Part shown: positions 33,162-45,544 of the stretch, one piece after another | How the letters are laid out: each line of letters opens with the position of its first letter | Position numbering within the stretch: the first letter of the stretch is position 1 | Assembly: GCA_003013855.2 (NCBI GenBank) | Contig: ML058548.1 | Coordinates: forward strand, 1,736,001-1,800,000 | Length of the DNA: 64,000 bases | From: Liriodendron chinense | Taxonomy: Eukaryota > Streptophyta > Magnoliopsida > Magnoliales > Magnoliaceae | Direction: 5' to 3' | Notes under the pieces: generated by a model | Databases searched by the model: none | Told to the model about the DNA's origin: nothing | The model's input: only the letters and a program-made list of their open reading frames with translations | Translations under genes and position numbers: made by a program

Positions 33162-34805
33162 ATGTATGATTGGACGAATGGTGCGTACAAGTACCTTTTG
33201 GAGGATGAGACGTCGGATTTTGAGACCCAAAATCATTATGATTGGAACCATTATAAGCATAAGTATTTTTCTGAGATTCAATCAACCTCCACTACCTCCC
33301 CACGTAAGACGATGCGTGATTACATTAATGAAAACAATACACATATTGAGGCACAACGTAAGATAATGGGAGAGTATCGGAAAGAGATGAATAATGTTCC
33401 ACCGGTTAGGACAATGTATGATCACTTGTATGGCTACACATGTCAACAACCATCTAAAAGCCCAACATATGACATGCATAATCCAAATTGGTGGGAGCAT
33501 CAAAATTTCAACTTGGAAGATGAGCCAACCATGGATGCCAACAACTATCCTCAAGAGTTTCTTTCTCATGAGCCGCAACCGACACAAACTCTTGAGGATG
33601 TGCTGCGAGAGTTTATGAAAACAACTGAGCAATACATACAAAACCTCTCGCCATCTCAAAATATTAAACCCAACATTGGGAACACCGAATCAATCCCCAA
33701 CAATGAGGAGGATGAGGCTATCCAAGTCCCACCTTCTTCGGATTTAATGGATAGACTTTTAAAGGAGATTGATTTCGATGATCCCAATGTCATCATCAAT
33801 TATGGTGAGTCCACTATCTCTTTTGGATGCTTCGAACTTAATGATGAAGATATTTCAATGACGGTTGACGAACCCGAGGAATCCATAAAATTTGAAAGTG
33901 GTAGTGGGGTTGCCTACAATGAGGGTTTGGTGAATGGTTATGAACCTATGGTTTCTTTTTCCCAAGGGCATAATGATTATGAGTCTCTAGAGGATATGCA
34001 TGCTAGAGAGACGGCCGAAGTTGATATTTTTGAGTCACTCCACCAACTTGCCATGTTTAATTTTAATGTGGAGAATGAGACTCTCATGAGTGAAAATTCA
34101 GATTCTTTGGACGAATGCTTGGCTCACTTTGAAAATTCAAACGACCCCATTATTCAAGAGATTGTTAAAGCCTTGCATACTTCCGACTCGGTGCCTCATA
34201 CTAGTTATGGAGAACCTAGTTTGGAAGAATTCCACTCCATGGAGGGAGAGTCCCTCACCATCGAAACTGAATTTTTGCACTCACTCAAGCAAGATCATGA
34301 TCCTTCATCCGACTATCTCGATTTCCTAGAGGAATGCTTGGCCCAATCTTATGATCTTGATGATGAGATGATTAAGGAGTTGGACATTTTGTTAGACATG
34401 GTGCCGGTGCCTGAAGAACACCTTTCCACTGATTTACACTCTTTACCATTGTTTGTGGAAGCACCGTACAATTCTGATATTGTGGAGGAGACAACTTTAA
34501 CCAATGAAAACTTGATGAGTGTCTCTCCACCATCATGGGTCCTTCAGCCCATTGAAAATTCTGATTGGGAGGACCCATTTTTAATCAATCATAACCCAAA
34601 TAAAAATTTGAGGAGATATCTTTTTGCTGCTCTTATCTCCTCCTTTTATGCATGTGGTGCACAATACGATTGGACTTTAATGATAAGAAGCACACATGTT
34701 TACTGTCGAGCAGGACTTTGGATGGTCCTCATGAGAAATTTATTGAAATTCATGAAGATCCTGCTCAACTTTGATCATGTAGTTGATCGGACTAATCGAA
34801 GGTAG
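33162..34805 (+). CDS. 547-residue acidic ORF of the non-autonomous Gypsy element
   Basis: The only long ORF of the element, from ATG at 33162, about 250 bp after the primer site. The N-terminal third is Tyr/His/Asn-rich (MYDWTNGAYKYLL; NPNWWEHQNF) and includes QPTQTLEDVLREFMKTTEQY, like the tail of plant Gypsy gag proteins. The middle and C-terminal parts are strongly acidic, with a repeated pattern LDECLAHFENSND / LDFLEECLAQSYD. The last 60 residues turn hydrophobic and basic (RRYLFAALISSFYACG). No CCHC knuckle and no DTG, YVDD or HHCC motifs are seen. It may be a gag derivative fused to sequence from between pol and the 3' LTR, or a lineage-specific protein. The function is unknown. Confidence 0.75.
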   Translation: MYDWTNGAYKYLLEDETSDFETQNHYDWNHYKHKYFSEIQSTSTTSPRKTMRDYINENNTHIEAQRKIMGEYRKEMNNVPPVRTMYDHLYGYTCQQPSKSPTYDMHNPNWWEHQNFNLEDEPTMDANNYPQEFLSHEPQPTQTLEDVLREFMKTTEQYIQNLSPSQNIKPNIGNTESIPNNEEDEAIQVPPSSDLMDRLLKEIDFDDPNVIINYGESTISFGCFELNDEDISMTVDEPEESIKFESGSGVAYNEGLVNGYEPMVSFSQGHNDYESLEDMHARETAEVDIFESLHQLAMFNFNVENETLMSENSDSLDECLAHFENSNDPIIQEIVKALHTSDSVPHTSYGEPSLEEFHSMEGESLTIETEFLHSLKQDHDPSSDYLDFLEECLAQSYDLDDEMIKELDILLDMVPVPEEHLSTDLHSLPLFVEAPYNSDIVEETTLTNENLMSVSPPSWVLQPIENSDWEDPFLINHNPNKNLRRYLFAALISSFYACGAQYDWTLMIRSTHVYCRAGLWMVLMRNLLKFMKILLNFDHVVDRTNRR

Positions 34806-35919
34806 GTAGGTAGGTTAGGATTTATTTTTCTGCAATTAGGATTGAATAAGTCTCATCGAGACAATGGTAGATGCTAGAATTGATCAACTTGCTATCTCAG
34901 GTACTATTGTTCTCACTCATATTTTACCATTGCTCTCATGTTCATGCTAATTGCATATCTTTTTACATTGAGGACAATGCAAGATTTGGTTGGGGGGTGA
35001 GATGAGATTCCTCACCTAGCATGTTGCAACATTTCGAGCCTCACATGCGCAAATTTTTTCGAATTTTCTAAAATTTCAAAATTCTTTTAGAAAACCGTAT
35101 TTCCATGCATTCGAGATGATATGAGTATAAGAAGAAGAGATATGAAGTGTGTGATGTTGTAAGTCTTGAATTCTCCCAACATAATGGTTTTATATGTTAG
35201 TTCCCCTATTGTTGTGATTGATAGAAAATTTGAACACCTTCACACCAAGTTCACATTACACGATTTTCATGAGTTGAAAGGTTTATGTGATTTGTGGATT
35301 AGCTAGACTTTGATATCAAGGTGTTGAGAAACCAAGCCGGGGTATTTTGTCCATCCTTGTCCATGGGAAAATAATGAAAGATATGGATTTTTAAAAATCC
35401 TATCTAATTTTAAAAGAAAAAGGAAAGAAAGGATGAAATCGGGAATGAAGGAAAAATGGTGGAAAATTTCGAAAAGGGCTACCTATTACCAACCGGGGGA
35501 TGGTCGAACCGTAACCAAAGCCGGAAATGGGACGTAGTGTGAAAGCCGTCGGAAGGACGGTAAGGCAAATTCCTGTCATAGGCTTGTTGTTGCTCTGTGC
35601 ACCTTAAAATCCTTGGTTTACTTAATCTATGAAGAAGATGATCCCAGAAACTCATGAGATGAACTTTCACTATGCACACTAGGTTGAATTTGTTCGAGTT
35701 CTTCTATTTATCAATCAATCAGTGGGAATTTCATGTAGACACTTATTATGTTTTGAGAGTCCAAGATTTCAGCTTCTATCACCTAATTTTTCCAAATTTT
35801 ATACTTATACACCTTGGAATGGATAGAATCATGGGTTCTGAGGGAGAGTTGGGTTTGGAGGTTTGAAATTGTTTCACGCATGTTTTGCTCGGGACTAGCA
35901 AAAAGCTGGTTGGGGGGTG
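34806..35919. other. Gypsy 3' untranslated region and polypurine tract
   Basis: Contains GAGGACAATGCAAGATTTGG with TTGGGGGGTGAGA (about 34970-35003), also present on the minus strand near 63265-63305 in the related element, and an antisense ORF. The polypurine tract GGTTGGGGGGTG ends at 35919 just before the 3' LTR. Confidence 0.8.
35479..35679 (-). CDS. Antisense 66-codon ORF between ORF and 3' LTR
   Basis: Opposite in direction to the element. Its predicted product ends NLPYRPSDGFHTTSHFRLWL then FDHPPVGNR and matches, at equal length, the antisense ORF at 62583-62783 of the other Gypsy element. Additional antisense ORFs before the 3' LTR are known in Tat-lineage Gypsy elements. Whether it is translated, or the conservation is of the RNA or DNA, cannot be told here. 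Confidence 0.5.
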   Translation of the reverse strand: MCIVKVHLMSFWDHLLHRLSKPRILRCTEQQQAYDRNLPYRPSDGFHTTSHFRLWLRFDHPPVGNR

Positions 35920-37862
35920 TGTTGAACCTCCAATTTATACATTGCATTGCCCATTACATGACATGGTTTGCATGATTTTCATGATTTAAAGGCCCATCTA
36001 ATACATGTTTTGTGATTATAGGAATGAGAGCGGACTTCACTCAATTAGAGACCAAAAAGGGGCCATTTGGAGCCTTTGATGAAGGCCCAAAGTGGACCAA
36101 AGAAAGAAGGAAGCAAAGAAAGAAGAAAATAGAAGAAAGAAAGGAAGAAAACAAGAAGAAAAAGAGACCGACCGGTCTTGACCGGTCGGCCAAGGAAGCC
36201 CGACCGGTCTTGACCGGTCGGCCATGCTTGCTGGAGTAATGCCAAAGAGGGCCTGACCGGTCATGACCAGTCGGCCAGCCCTGTCCGACCGGTCGTGACC
36301 GGTCGGCCATGCAAGTTTCAGATTCCAGATTCTAAAACAGCAATGTACTCCCGCACCTGATTTTTTGGACCAGTTTTCTGAAGCCATCTTGATGATATTT
36401 AGAAATCCAACACATCCATGTCGAAGAGGAGCTCGACGCCGAACTAACCCAAGTGGTTTCGTGTCGATCGGAGCTACGGATTGACCGTGGTGGCCAAAAC
36501 AATACGAACTGTCCAGAAAGTTTCAGATTTCGCTGTTCAACTCTGGGCCGGTCCAGAGGACTCATCATTGATGATATGAAGAATCTACTTTGACCATCTT
36601 TTAGAACACATCCATATATGAATAACCACAAAAGTTTCAGATCAAAAGGATGTGTGGTTTGATCGTACCGGTTGAAGAAAGATGGACCATCCAGAAAGAT
36701 CCAACTGCGCAGAGTTTATAAAAGGGCTGAGTGTTCTAATTTTCGGACCATATTCTGGGATTGTTTTGGACAATCTAATCCATCCATCATGTAGAGGAGG
36801 AAGTTTTCTACCAATTTTCAAAATTTGAGATCAATCCGACCTCTGTACACTCCAGGGCGTTGAAAGCAAGATGACTGGTTCTGAAGGTACCCAAAGTGCG
36901 CGATTTTGAGAGGCGGTCGGTGATGTGATTGGTGGGCCCATTCAGAGAATAATCTTGGAAATCTAAATCATCTATGAGGAAGATCACATTACAAGGAAGC
37001 TACAAACCAAATTTGAAGGCAATCCGACCATTGGTTAAGCCGTACCAGGCGAAACAAATTCTGCTATGTTGCTGTACTATTGCTGCACTATAAAAGGAGG
37101 TGCTCTCTTCTATTCCAAATCAACCAAGGACGTGGGAAGCAAGGAGTTCAAGTCCCAGGAGGCTACCTAGCCTCCTCCAGCTAGTTTTTCTTCCTTTTCT
37201 TAGTTCTAGTTCTAGTTTTAATATGTTTTTCCTTAGCTAACCTCTTAGCTAGAGCTAGAGGTGAAATTTGTAGTTGGTTCCAATGCTTTAATTCTTTTAT
37301 TTCAAGTACCATTTTCTTAATTTTGGATTTTGAAGTTCTAGTTTGAATAAAGATTGGTTTTTTAGAAGTTTTGTGAGAGTTTGTGTGCTCCGGACATGAG
37401 TTCCTTGCAATTCTCTAAGATTACCATGATTGGGTTGTTTGAATTAGAATTGTAGTAACCCTTGAGCATGCCATAGTCCATAGGCATGGCTGTTACTCCG
37501 AAGGCTACAAGTTCAAGTTCTATGTGCTTCATTAGAACTAGAAATCTAATTTCCAGATTTAAGTGGGATTGTTTGTGCTTGAATGTTATATCTTCCAATT
37601 AGATGAGAGATAGGACTTTGATTCTAATTGTGTTGTACTTGGATGAATGGATTGGCATTAGACCACTACAAGTGGATCCTTGATGCTCTAGTTCTTCTTA
37701 TTTTCAGATTTTCCTATTTCATGTGAAAAACTACTTTCTTAAACTTCTTAGATTCTAGTTATTAGAGTACTTGGAATTGTTTACTTCTTTCCCTGTGGAT
37801 CGACCTCGGTCTTACCGAGATTTATTACTACATCGCAGCCTTACACTTGAGGCGAGCGAACA
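35920..37862 (+). repeat. 3' LTR of the Gypsy element
   Basis: 1943 bp, identical to the 5' LTR except for a few substitutions and one extra 32-bp palindromic unit at 36277-36308. TATA box at 37088-37097. Confidence 0.92.
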
Positions 37863-39552
37863 CTTAGCTTAGCCTTAGAACCCTTAATTGAACATGTTTA
37901 AGTTAGGCTAAAAGAGGTGCATAATTGTTGTAAAATAGAAATCCTAAACAACAATAAAACGACGGATATCGGGGGACCGGCGAATGAGGTTTGGTCGACC
38001 AACAATGGCCAAAATTGTCCAACGACAGAACAAGCCAAGCGATTAAATTTTGGGTGATTGATCAAGATGTGCTTGATCGATCGATAATGACCACAAAACA
38101 GTCTAACGCAAACTAGGCCAATTGATCAAGTTTTTGGCAACCGATGAACTGGGTTTGGTCGACTGATAGTGGCAAAACTAGCCGTTATAGAACCGTCGTA
38201 AGTGCTTGGTCGGCTGATATATCGAGTCGGTCAATTGCTAAATCGAGTCGATCGACCGACACTGTTTGTAATAGATCTGTCGGGGCCTTTTATTAATAAA
38301 TACATTCCGAATTTCTTCATAGATGAGTAAGAAAACTACCCTAGTGTATTCCAATACTTCCTAAACCTCTTTAGATCTATCCCAAAGGGATTCATGCCTT
38401 CTTCCTTGTGATCATTCACACTAATGAGCATTCCATGCTTCAATTGGTGAATTAAATCAGTTTTAACATTCTCTAAAGTTTAGACTTAAATTAATAGGTA
38501 AATCCTTTGTTTAAACTTATATATTATAGAGATGCCTATCTATTTAAATCCCTAATTAGAAAAAACTACCTATTAGTTGTAGGGATTCAACCAACCTCCC
38601 TTTGCCTTGGTCACCTCACCAGAGCATCACATACAAGGCAAGTCGATCGTTGAAGTCAAAGGAGATCAACATCAAAGTTCAGGGGAGCAATTGAGTTGCA
38701 AATTCAAGCACGGAAGAGTATGAAGAAGCATCTCAAGAACGGTGCATTAAAACGAGCTCAATCGGACAAGTAAGTTGTTAATTATAAGGTCCAAGTCACA
38801 CTCTTTCCTTGTGAAGGATTGAGTGTATAGTTTGACTTGCCAAACTTGATAGGTTATTGTGCAGGTCCTTGACCCTTGTGTAGGGTTTAAATCAAAGTTT
38901 CCAAGGGGAGCCACCGAATATGGGTGGGAGTAAACCTAGGGCCTTGGATTAGGACCGCTAGTGGTTGTTGATTCGTTGATAAAAAAAAACAACTTAGTCT
39001 TTGATGGAGTCGGTCCTTGTGTGAGATTGTAAAGGTTAAAGGGAACCTAGTTAAAACTCTTAGGTTAGATGGAACTTATTGAAACACCTATAGTGAAATC
39101 CTGTGTACTCTAGTGAAGAGTACTGTGGATGCCGGGAATGGAGTAGGGAAACCGAACCATTATACATGCTTGTGTTTGTGATTGTTATTTGAGCACATTT
39201 TTTTTCATGTATTGTTTATTTAATTGGTGAATTCTATGAATGCTTGAATGGATTGTATGTTAGGCACTTGATTGTTAGCATACACAAGTTGTATTTTCAC
39301 TTCTCCATAAATTAGTAGCTTAATAGTTAAATCATTTGTAGTTTATGTGATTTGGATTCATTTGGCTTGGAAGCCTAAGTGTTATTTATCTTAATTAGTT
39401 TAAATTGGTAAATTGGTTTAATTAAGGCATTAGTTTTTAAGTGGTCATATTCACCCTCCCTTTAGGACTTATTTGTGATTCTAGTAGCTCCGATGAGCTT
39501 CTGCACACATAACATCTTAAGTTGTGAGACCAAAAAGTGCAATTTCAAAATG

Positions 39553-39817
39553 GACGGTATACAACAATATATAGGGTCTCACAATCGAACAGTGTGGATC
39601 TAGCCTTAACACTAGCATGACCTAAAAGAAAGGGAATGGTTGGATATACTACTGACACATCGAAGATAAACCCTACTCGGGTGACAAGAATAAAATAGAC
39701 AAAATCATACTAGGCCCCATGGTCTGACAGTACAGACGGGATACTCATCAACAATGGTCCATAAGAGGGACGACATGGATATGAGACACATACCATAGGA
39801 TGGGTTACAAGGCATAT
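39553..39817. other. Older host sequence between two solo LTRs
   Basis: No coding signal. Probably part of the degenerate DNA into which the Copia LTR (30748) and the Gypsy LTR (39818) inserted; possibly still within the LTR begun at 23761. Confidence 0.35.
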
Positions 39818-41409
39818 TGTTGAGCCTCCAATTTATACATTTACCAACCCATTACATCACATTATATGCATGGTTTTCATGTTTAAAAGATTCATTTAAT
39901 ACATGTTTTTGTGATTGTGGGAATGAGAGAGAAACTTCACCAATTCATGGTTAAAAGAGTCACTTTGGACACCTTCAAGATCAAAGGAAGAAAGCCCAAG
40001 AATGAAAGAAAGAAGTTATGGAAGATGGAGTTGAAAGACAAAGAAAAACACAGAAGAAATCATGTTAAAAGACCTGGCAGGGCCAGAAAAACCAAAGTGC
40101 AGAGTTGCAGGGCCATAAAAGTAAAATGTAGAAAGTTGCAGTTTCTGAAGATTGATCTAGAGATTGATCCGTCGATTGATCGCTCAGCCTGAGCGATTGA
40201 TCGACAGACTTGAGCGATTGATCGCTCACAGCAGAAATTGGACAGAATTGTTGCTGGAGAGAAGTGGAGAATTGTGATTGATCGCCCAGCCTGAGCGATT
40301 GATCGCCCATCTCATAGATCAATCGCCAGAATGCAAATTTTTTAGAAATTTGGAGAAAACTCTCTGGACACTTTTTGCACCCTCCGATTGATTGCTGGAC
40401 ACTAATCGATTAATCGCCAGAAGTGACCGATTGATCTCTCAGCCAGCCGATTAATTGCTAGATCCAAAAAAGGCAGTTTTTACAGTTATTTGAACTAGCG
40501 ATTGATCGTCCGGTCTGAGCGATCAATCGACAATGCGCCCAGTTTAGAAATTTTCAAGTCTGGCTCCGATTTTCTCTGCGCAGTGCGTAAATTCTACGCA
40601 AATTCTCGAAGATTTTTCGTTTGTGGGGTATGAAAGCTATAAAAGGAGACCTCCACCTCATTCCTAGGGCATCTAGCAACGTGGGGAATAAAGAGATCAA
40701 GACCTAGGAGGCTTCCTAGCCTTCTACAACTAGTTTTCTTTTTCTTCTAGTTGTAGTTTCTAGTTTTTAATGTTTTCTTGTAGTTAACCTCTTAGCTAGA
40801 GCTAAGAGGTGAAGTTTGTAGTTTGTTTCAATGCTGTAATTCGTTCTTCAAGTACCCTTTACTTCAATTATGGATTTTCAAGTTCTAGTTTGAATAAAGT
40901 TTGATTTTTTAGAAGTTTTGTGAGAGTTTGTGTACTCCGGACATGAGTTCCTTGCAATTCTCTGAGATTATCATGATTGGGTTGATTAAATTCGAATTGT
41001 AGTAACCCTTGAGTATGCCATAGTCCAGAGGCATGGCTGTTACTCCGAAGGCTACAAGTTCAAGTTCTATGTGCTTCATTAGAACTAGAAATCTGATTTC
41101 CAAATTTAAGTAGGACTGTTTGTGCTTGAATGTTATATCTTCCAATTAGATGAGAGATAGAACTTTGATTCTAATTGTGTTGTACTTGGATGAATGGATT
41201 GGCATTGGACTACTACAAGTGGATCCTTGATGCTCTAGTCCTTCCTAATTTCAGATTTTCCTATTTCATGTGAAAAATTATTCTCCTAAACTTCTTAGAT
41301 TCTAGTTATTAGAGTACTTGGAATTGTTTACCTCTTTCCCTGTGGATCGACCTCGGTCTTACCGATATTTATAACTACATCGCAGCCTTACACTTGAGGC
41401 GAGAGAACA
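39818..41409 (+). repeat. Gypsy solo LTR, family of 30974
   Basis: 1592 bp, TGTTGAGCC to GAGAGAACA, flanked by CATAT (39813-39817) and TATAT (41410-41414). The last 600 bp closely match the LTRs of the element at 30974, but the U3 array is of another type: GAGCGATTGATCGCTC-like palindromes at about 40155-40530. TATA box CTATAAAAGG at 40637-40646. Confidence 0.85.
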
Positions 41410-43559
41410 TATATAAACAACATGACAGTGGGACATAAATGATAGGGTAGTCTTGAGGTAGATGGGCAACATGATGGGGTCTATAGGACTATTGATTAAC
41501 CCACACACAAAGATAGGCTCCACATAGTGGATGGCCTAGATGGCATACTAACATCAAGGATGGACTACACACTCATCCCAAAAAGGTAAATGAACAATGT
41601 GGAAGAGATACACACGATGTTGTGGTCCTAAAAGCTGGGTACAAGGGTAGGACATACCTCATGGAGTGAGTCATATGGGTATATAACAAGCTAAGTCAAC
41701 AAGGTGAGTTAATAAGGTGAGTCAACAAGGGGGATTAACAGGAAGAGTTAACAAGGTGAATTTACCAACAATAGGTGGGCTTTCTCAACCCCTTTTTTCA
41801 TGTAATAAACTGAATTTTCCTATGGTAGGCTTCATACCTCCACATAGCGAGTCATATGACTTGGATCAAGCGGACTTTAATAGGGTGAGTTAACAAGGTG
41901 AATTTACCAACAATAGGTGGGCTTTCTCAACCCCTTTTTCATGTAATAAATTGAATTTTCCTATGGTAGGCTTGATACCTCCACATAGAGAGTCATATGA
42001 CTTGGATCAAGCAGACTTTAAGGATTCCCGTGTAGATCTATGTGACCTTTCAGCGTGCTGGGTAGGCAACTTGACATCAAAGTGGGCCACTCTTACAAGC
42101 TGGATGGCGATTAAACATTGCAAAGGGCCTACGAAAAGGTTTCAACGATAGAGATTCAATGGTTACCATTCGGTGTGGTCCACTAAGCTTGTATTTGACT
42201 CACATGGGGTAAACATATGTATCTAGGGGGGCCACACAACGATCAAACAACCGAGCTAAAACACACACAACATGCGAGCCACACAGCGGGATAAGATATA
42301 TACAAGCATCATGCTGGGTCCATACTTGGACAAAATGGATATACATCTAAGTGGATCCAAAGCGTGGGCAATTTGGATCAAGCCCAAAATCAAGGTGGTC
42401 CCGATGGACGGTTAGAACATGCACAAACACTATGGTGGCCCATGGAAAACATGGATAACATACGCATATCAAGATGGACCTTAGGGTTGGAGATAGCCCT
42501 ATAAGGTATGGCAGAAAGCACATTCATCAAGTGGGCCCCAATGGTTAGGGATCGACCCGATATTTGTTATTTCCCTCTAAACAGGTGAGATGGCAAACAA
42601 ACACCATGGTGGGGTCTGCACACCACACATGTGGGACCTTACCCACGGCTGGGTGACTTTATGAACAAGAAGGATGGTAAATAAACATGAGGCCGGATCT
42701 ATTACAAGCACTTGTAGATTAAGCTAAAAGCACACTGAGGTTACTTTTGTCTTTTCACAAATGCACCATAAAAATACAAATATAAAAGAAGCCTACTCGC
42801 ACCTTCTGTTCAGAAGAGTCTGAATCAGTTTCTAAATTGATGTTGTTACCCTTGCAAAGTTCTTTTATTACAACTTTAACCCTGAAAATGCCAGTGCCTT
42901 TAAATCTAGAAAATGGGGCCCACCTTCATTGAATGTGTTGATCAATACCTTCCATCAGTTTTTCCATCCTCTTTTATATCACTGGAAAAAATGAGGCAAA
43001 TTTGAGTGGAAGGTGAGCTGTAGAACGTATCAATAGTGAGTTAAGTATGGACCATTAAATGTAATCTAAGACGGTGTGGACCACTTGATTGTTTGATCTG
43101 TCTCTCATTTGTTTAAGATCATTACAAAATAATCTATAATTTCGAATGAACAACATAGATCAAGACTAACAGCATGAATACATCAAGGTATGACTCATGG
43201 TAAGAGTTGCAAGGTCGTTGTTAAGTACAAGGTTGCATAGTCTTTGGTTAATCATGGAGGATACCAATTCCTCAGTAAGCTGTGTTGGCCTACCTTAACT
43301 TATGTGTTTTATCCACTCCGTCCATCCATTTTAGATTATAATTTTAGGGCTTCAGCTAAAAAAGGAGAATATCTAAAGCTTAAGTGGACCACACCATAAG
43401 AAAGAGTTCATTAAAGGTCTATTACTAAAATATTATTCTAATTATTTCCTCTGTTGTGTTCTTCTTTAGCTTTCGATATGTTTCAATTTTCTACCACACT
43501 AAAAAAAGAAGATGAAAAAATGGATGGATGGTGTGGATAAACCACATGCATTCATTGTG
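41410..43559. other. Degenerate dispersed repeats, no gene
   Basis: Mostly GTGGGCC/CCATGGTGG-rich sequence typical of the GGGCCCAC repeats. A clear tandem duplication of 142 bp lies at 41745-42028 (GAGTTAACAAGGTGAATTTA at 41745 and again at 41887). A copy of the GGGCCCAC-type repeat is recognisable at about 43290-43560. Confidence 0.5.
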
Positions 43560-45544
43560 GGCCAGTAAAGGACTTCGACGAACGTTCAAAGGAACAATAG
43601 TGCAAGTCGTTGTGGATCGGTGTGTGTCAATGTGTGGTTTAAGCGTGTCAGGAGTCTTTATACCATGATGCAATGTCTTCCTAGGTGGATACACACCCAT
43701 GACTAGTTTGATAAAAGCGTTCGATGTGCGTTCAAATGGGTTACAGTACAAGTTAGAGTGTATCAGTGCTATTTTAGGGCTTTGGTGTTCGTAGGTGTTC
43801 CTCGGTATAGGGTTAGAGTATTTTTGAAGTCTTTGTACTTTGATGCAGCATCTTCTCAAGTGGATACACATCCACACATAGTTCGGTGAAAGCGTTCGAG
43901 GTGCGATCGAAGGGGTTGCAATGCAAATTGGAGTGGATCAATGATATTTTAAGGGTTCAGTGTCTGTTGTTGTTTGATGGTGTGGGGTTGAATTATTTCC
44001 AAAGTCTTTCTACCCTAATGTTGCGGATTCGCAAGTGGATACTCATGTAGCTGTAGGTCGGTGAAAACGTTCGACGTGAAATCGAAGGGGCTGCGGTGCG
44101 AGTCAGAGTAGATCAATGCTATTTTAGGGGTTTTGTGTAAGGTTCGAGTGTATTTAGAGTCTCCACACCCTGACATAAGGTCTTCTCTCTTATAGATACA
44201 CATACATTCCTAGTTCAACTAAAGGGTTCGATGTACATTCGAAGGGACTACAGTGCAAGTCGGAGTAGATCAGTATTATAGGAGCAAGTTAGTCGGTGTT
44301 TGTCGATGTAAGGTTAGAGTGCTTCTGAAGTCTCGATACCCTAATCCAGTGTCTTCTTAGGTGGATATGCATCCACTCGTAGTTCGTTGAGAACGTTCGA
44401 TGTGCGGTCGAAGGGGTTGTAGTGCAAGTTGGAGTGAATCGATGCTATTTTAGGGGTTTGTTATGTGTCGTTATTTATCGATGTGGGGTTGGATTATTTT
44501 TGGAGTCTTGGTACCATAATGTAATGTCTTTTGGGGTGGATACAAATCCGCTCATAGTTTAGTGACAGCGTTCCACGTGCAATCAAAGGGGTTATAGTGC
44601 AAGTCAGAGTGAATCAATGTTATTTCAGGGGTACAATGTGCGTCGGTGTTCGATGGTGTGGGTTTAGAGTGGTTTCGTAGTCTCAGTATCCTATTACTGT
44701 GTCTTTTAGGTGGTTACACACCCAGGAAGGAGTTTAGTGAAAGCGTTCGACTTGTGATCGAAGGGGCTGCAGTCTAAGTCAGAGTGAACCATTACTATTT
44801 TGGGGGTTCGGTGTGTGTCAGTGTTCGTTGGTGTAGGGTTAGAGTTCTTTCGAAGTGTCGGTATCCTAATGTAGCATCTTCCTGAGTGGATATGCACCTG
44901 CTCGTAGTTCGGTGACAACATTCCACGTGTTATCGAAGGGGTTACAGTTCAAGTCGGAGTGGATTAATGCTATTTTAGGGGTACAGTGTGCATCAATGTC
45001 TATTGGTGTGTTGTTAAGTCTCGATACCCTAATGTTGTGTCTTCTCAGGCAGATACGCACTTTGGAAGGAGTTCGACGAAAGCGTTCAACATGCGATCGA
45101 AGGGGCTGCAGTCCTAGTTGGAGTGAACCGTTCCTATTTTGGGGGTTCGATGCATGTCGGTGTTTGTCGGTGTGCTTTTAGAGTGTCGGTATGCAACGTC
45201 TTCTTGAGTAAATATGCATCTACTCGTAGTTTGGTGATAGTCTTCCATGTGCAATCGAAGGGGTTGCAGTGTAAGTCAGTGTGGATTAATGCTTTTTTAA
45301 GGGTACGATGTGCATCGGTGTTCATCGGTGTGGGTTAGAGGGGTTTCGTAGTCTCGATACCCTAATGCTACGTCTTCTTAGGTGGATAATCACCTAGGAA
45401 GGAGTTCAGTGAAAGTGTTCGACGTGTGATCGAAGGGGCTACAGTCTAAGTCGAAGTGAATCGTTATTATTTTGAGGGTTCAGTGTGTGTCGGTGTTCGC
45501 CGTTGTGGGGTTAGAGAGCTTTCGGAGTATTGGTACCCTGATGT
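43560..45544. repeat. Satellite array, about 170-bp monomers, left part
   Basis: Monomers marked by GCGTTCGA-GTGCGATCGAAGGGG occur near 43717, 43888, 44068, 44225, 44392, 44568, 44743, 44920, 45080, 45240 and 45413 (spacing 157-180). From about 44550 two types alternate: GTTCCACGTGCAATCGAAGGGG and GTTCGAC-TGTGATCGAAGGGG, giving a dimer of about 340 bp. Monomers differ by many substitutions and small indels. Short open frames here are artefacts. Confidence 0.88.

Larger units (their letters stand above)
30974..37862 (+). mobile_element. Complete non-autonomous Gypsy element, 6.9 kb
   Basis: LTRs 30974-32884 and 35920-37862, exact duplication CTTAG at 30969-30973 and 37863-37867, primer site at 32891, polypurine tract before 35920. 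The LTRs are nearly identical apart from one 32-bp unit, so the insertion is young. The 3-kb interior encodes one 547-residue ORF and no protease, reverse transcriptase, RNase H or integrase. Related full-length elements (for example the one at 60807) would have to supply these enzymes. Confidence 0.92.
30748..39547 (+). repeat. Copia solo LTR (about 1906 bp) split by a Gypsy element
   Basis: Starts TGTTAGTGCACTTGTTTG, as do the minus-strand Copia LTRs at 45545-53568, and ends GTGCAATTTCA, the same terminal AATTTCA. Exact duplication AAATG at 30743-30747 and 39548-39552. Removing the Gypsy element and one target copy (30974-37867) leaves a 1906-bp LTR and no internal region. A cluster of GGTCGACC/GATCGATC words lies at 37975-38280, just before a weak TATA-like TTAATAAATA at about 38293. 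Confidence 0.8.

Noticed and set aside
43491..45338. Short ORFs in the satellite
   Set aside because: They recur with the monomers, shift frame between monomers and show no domain.
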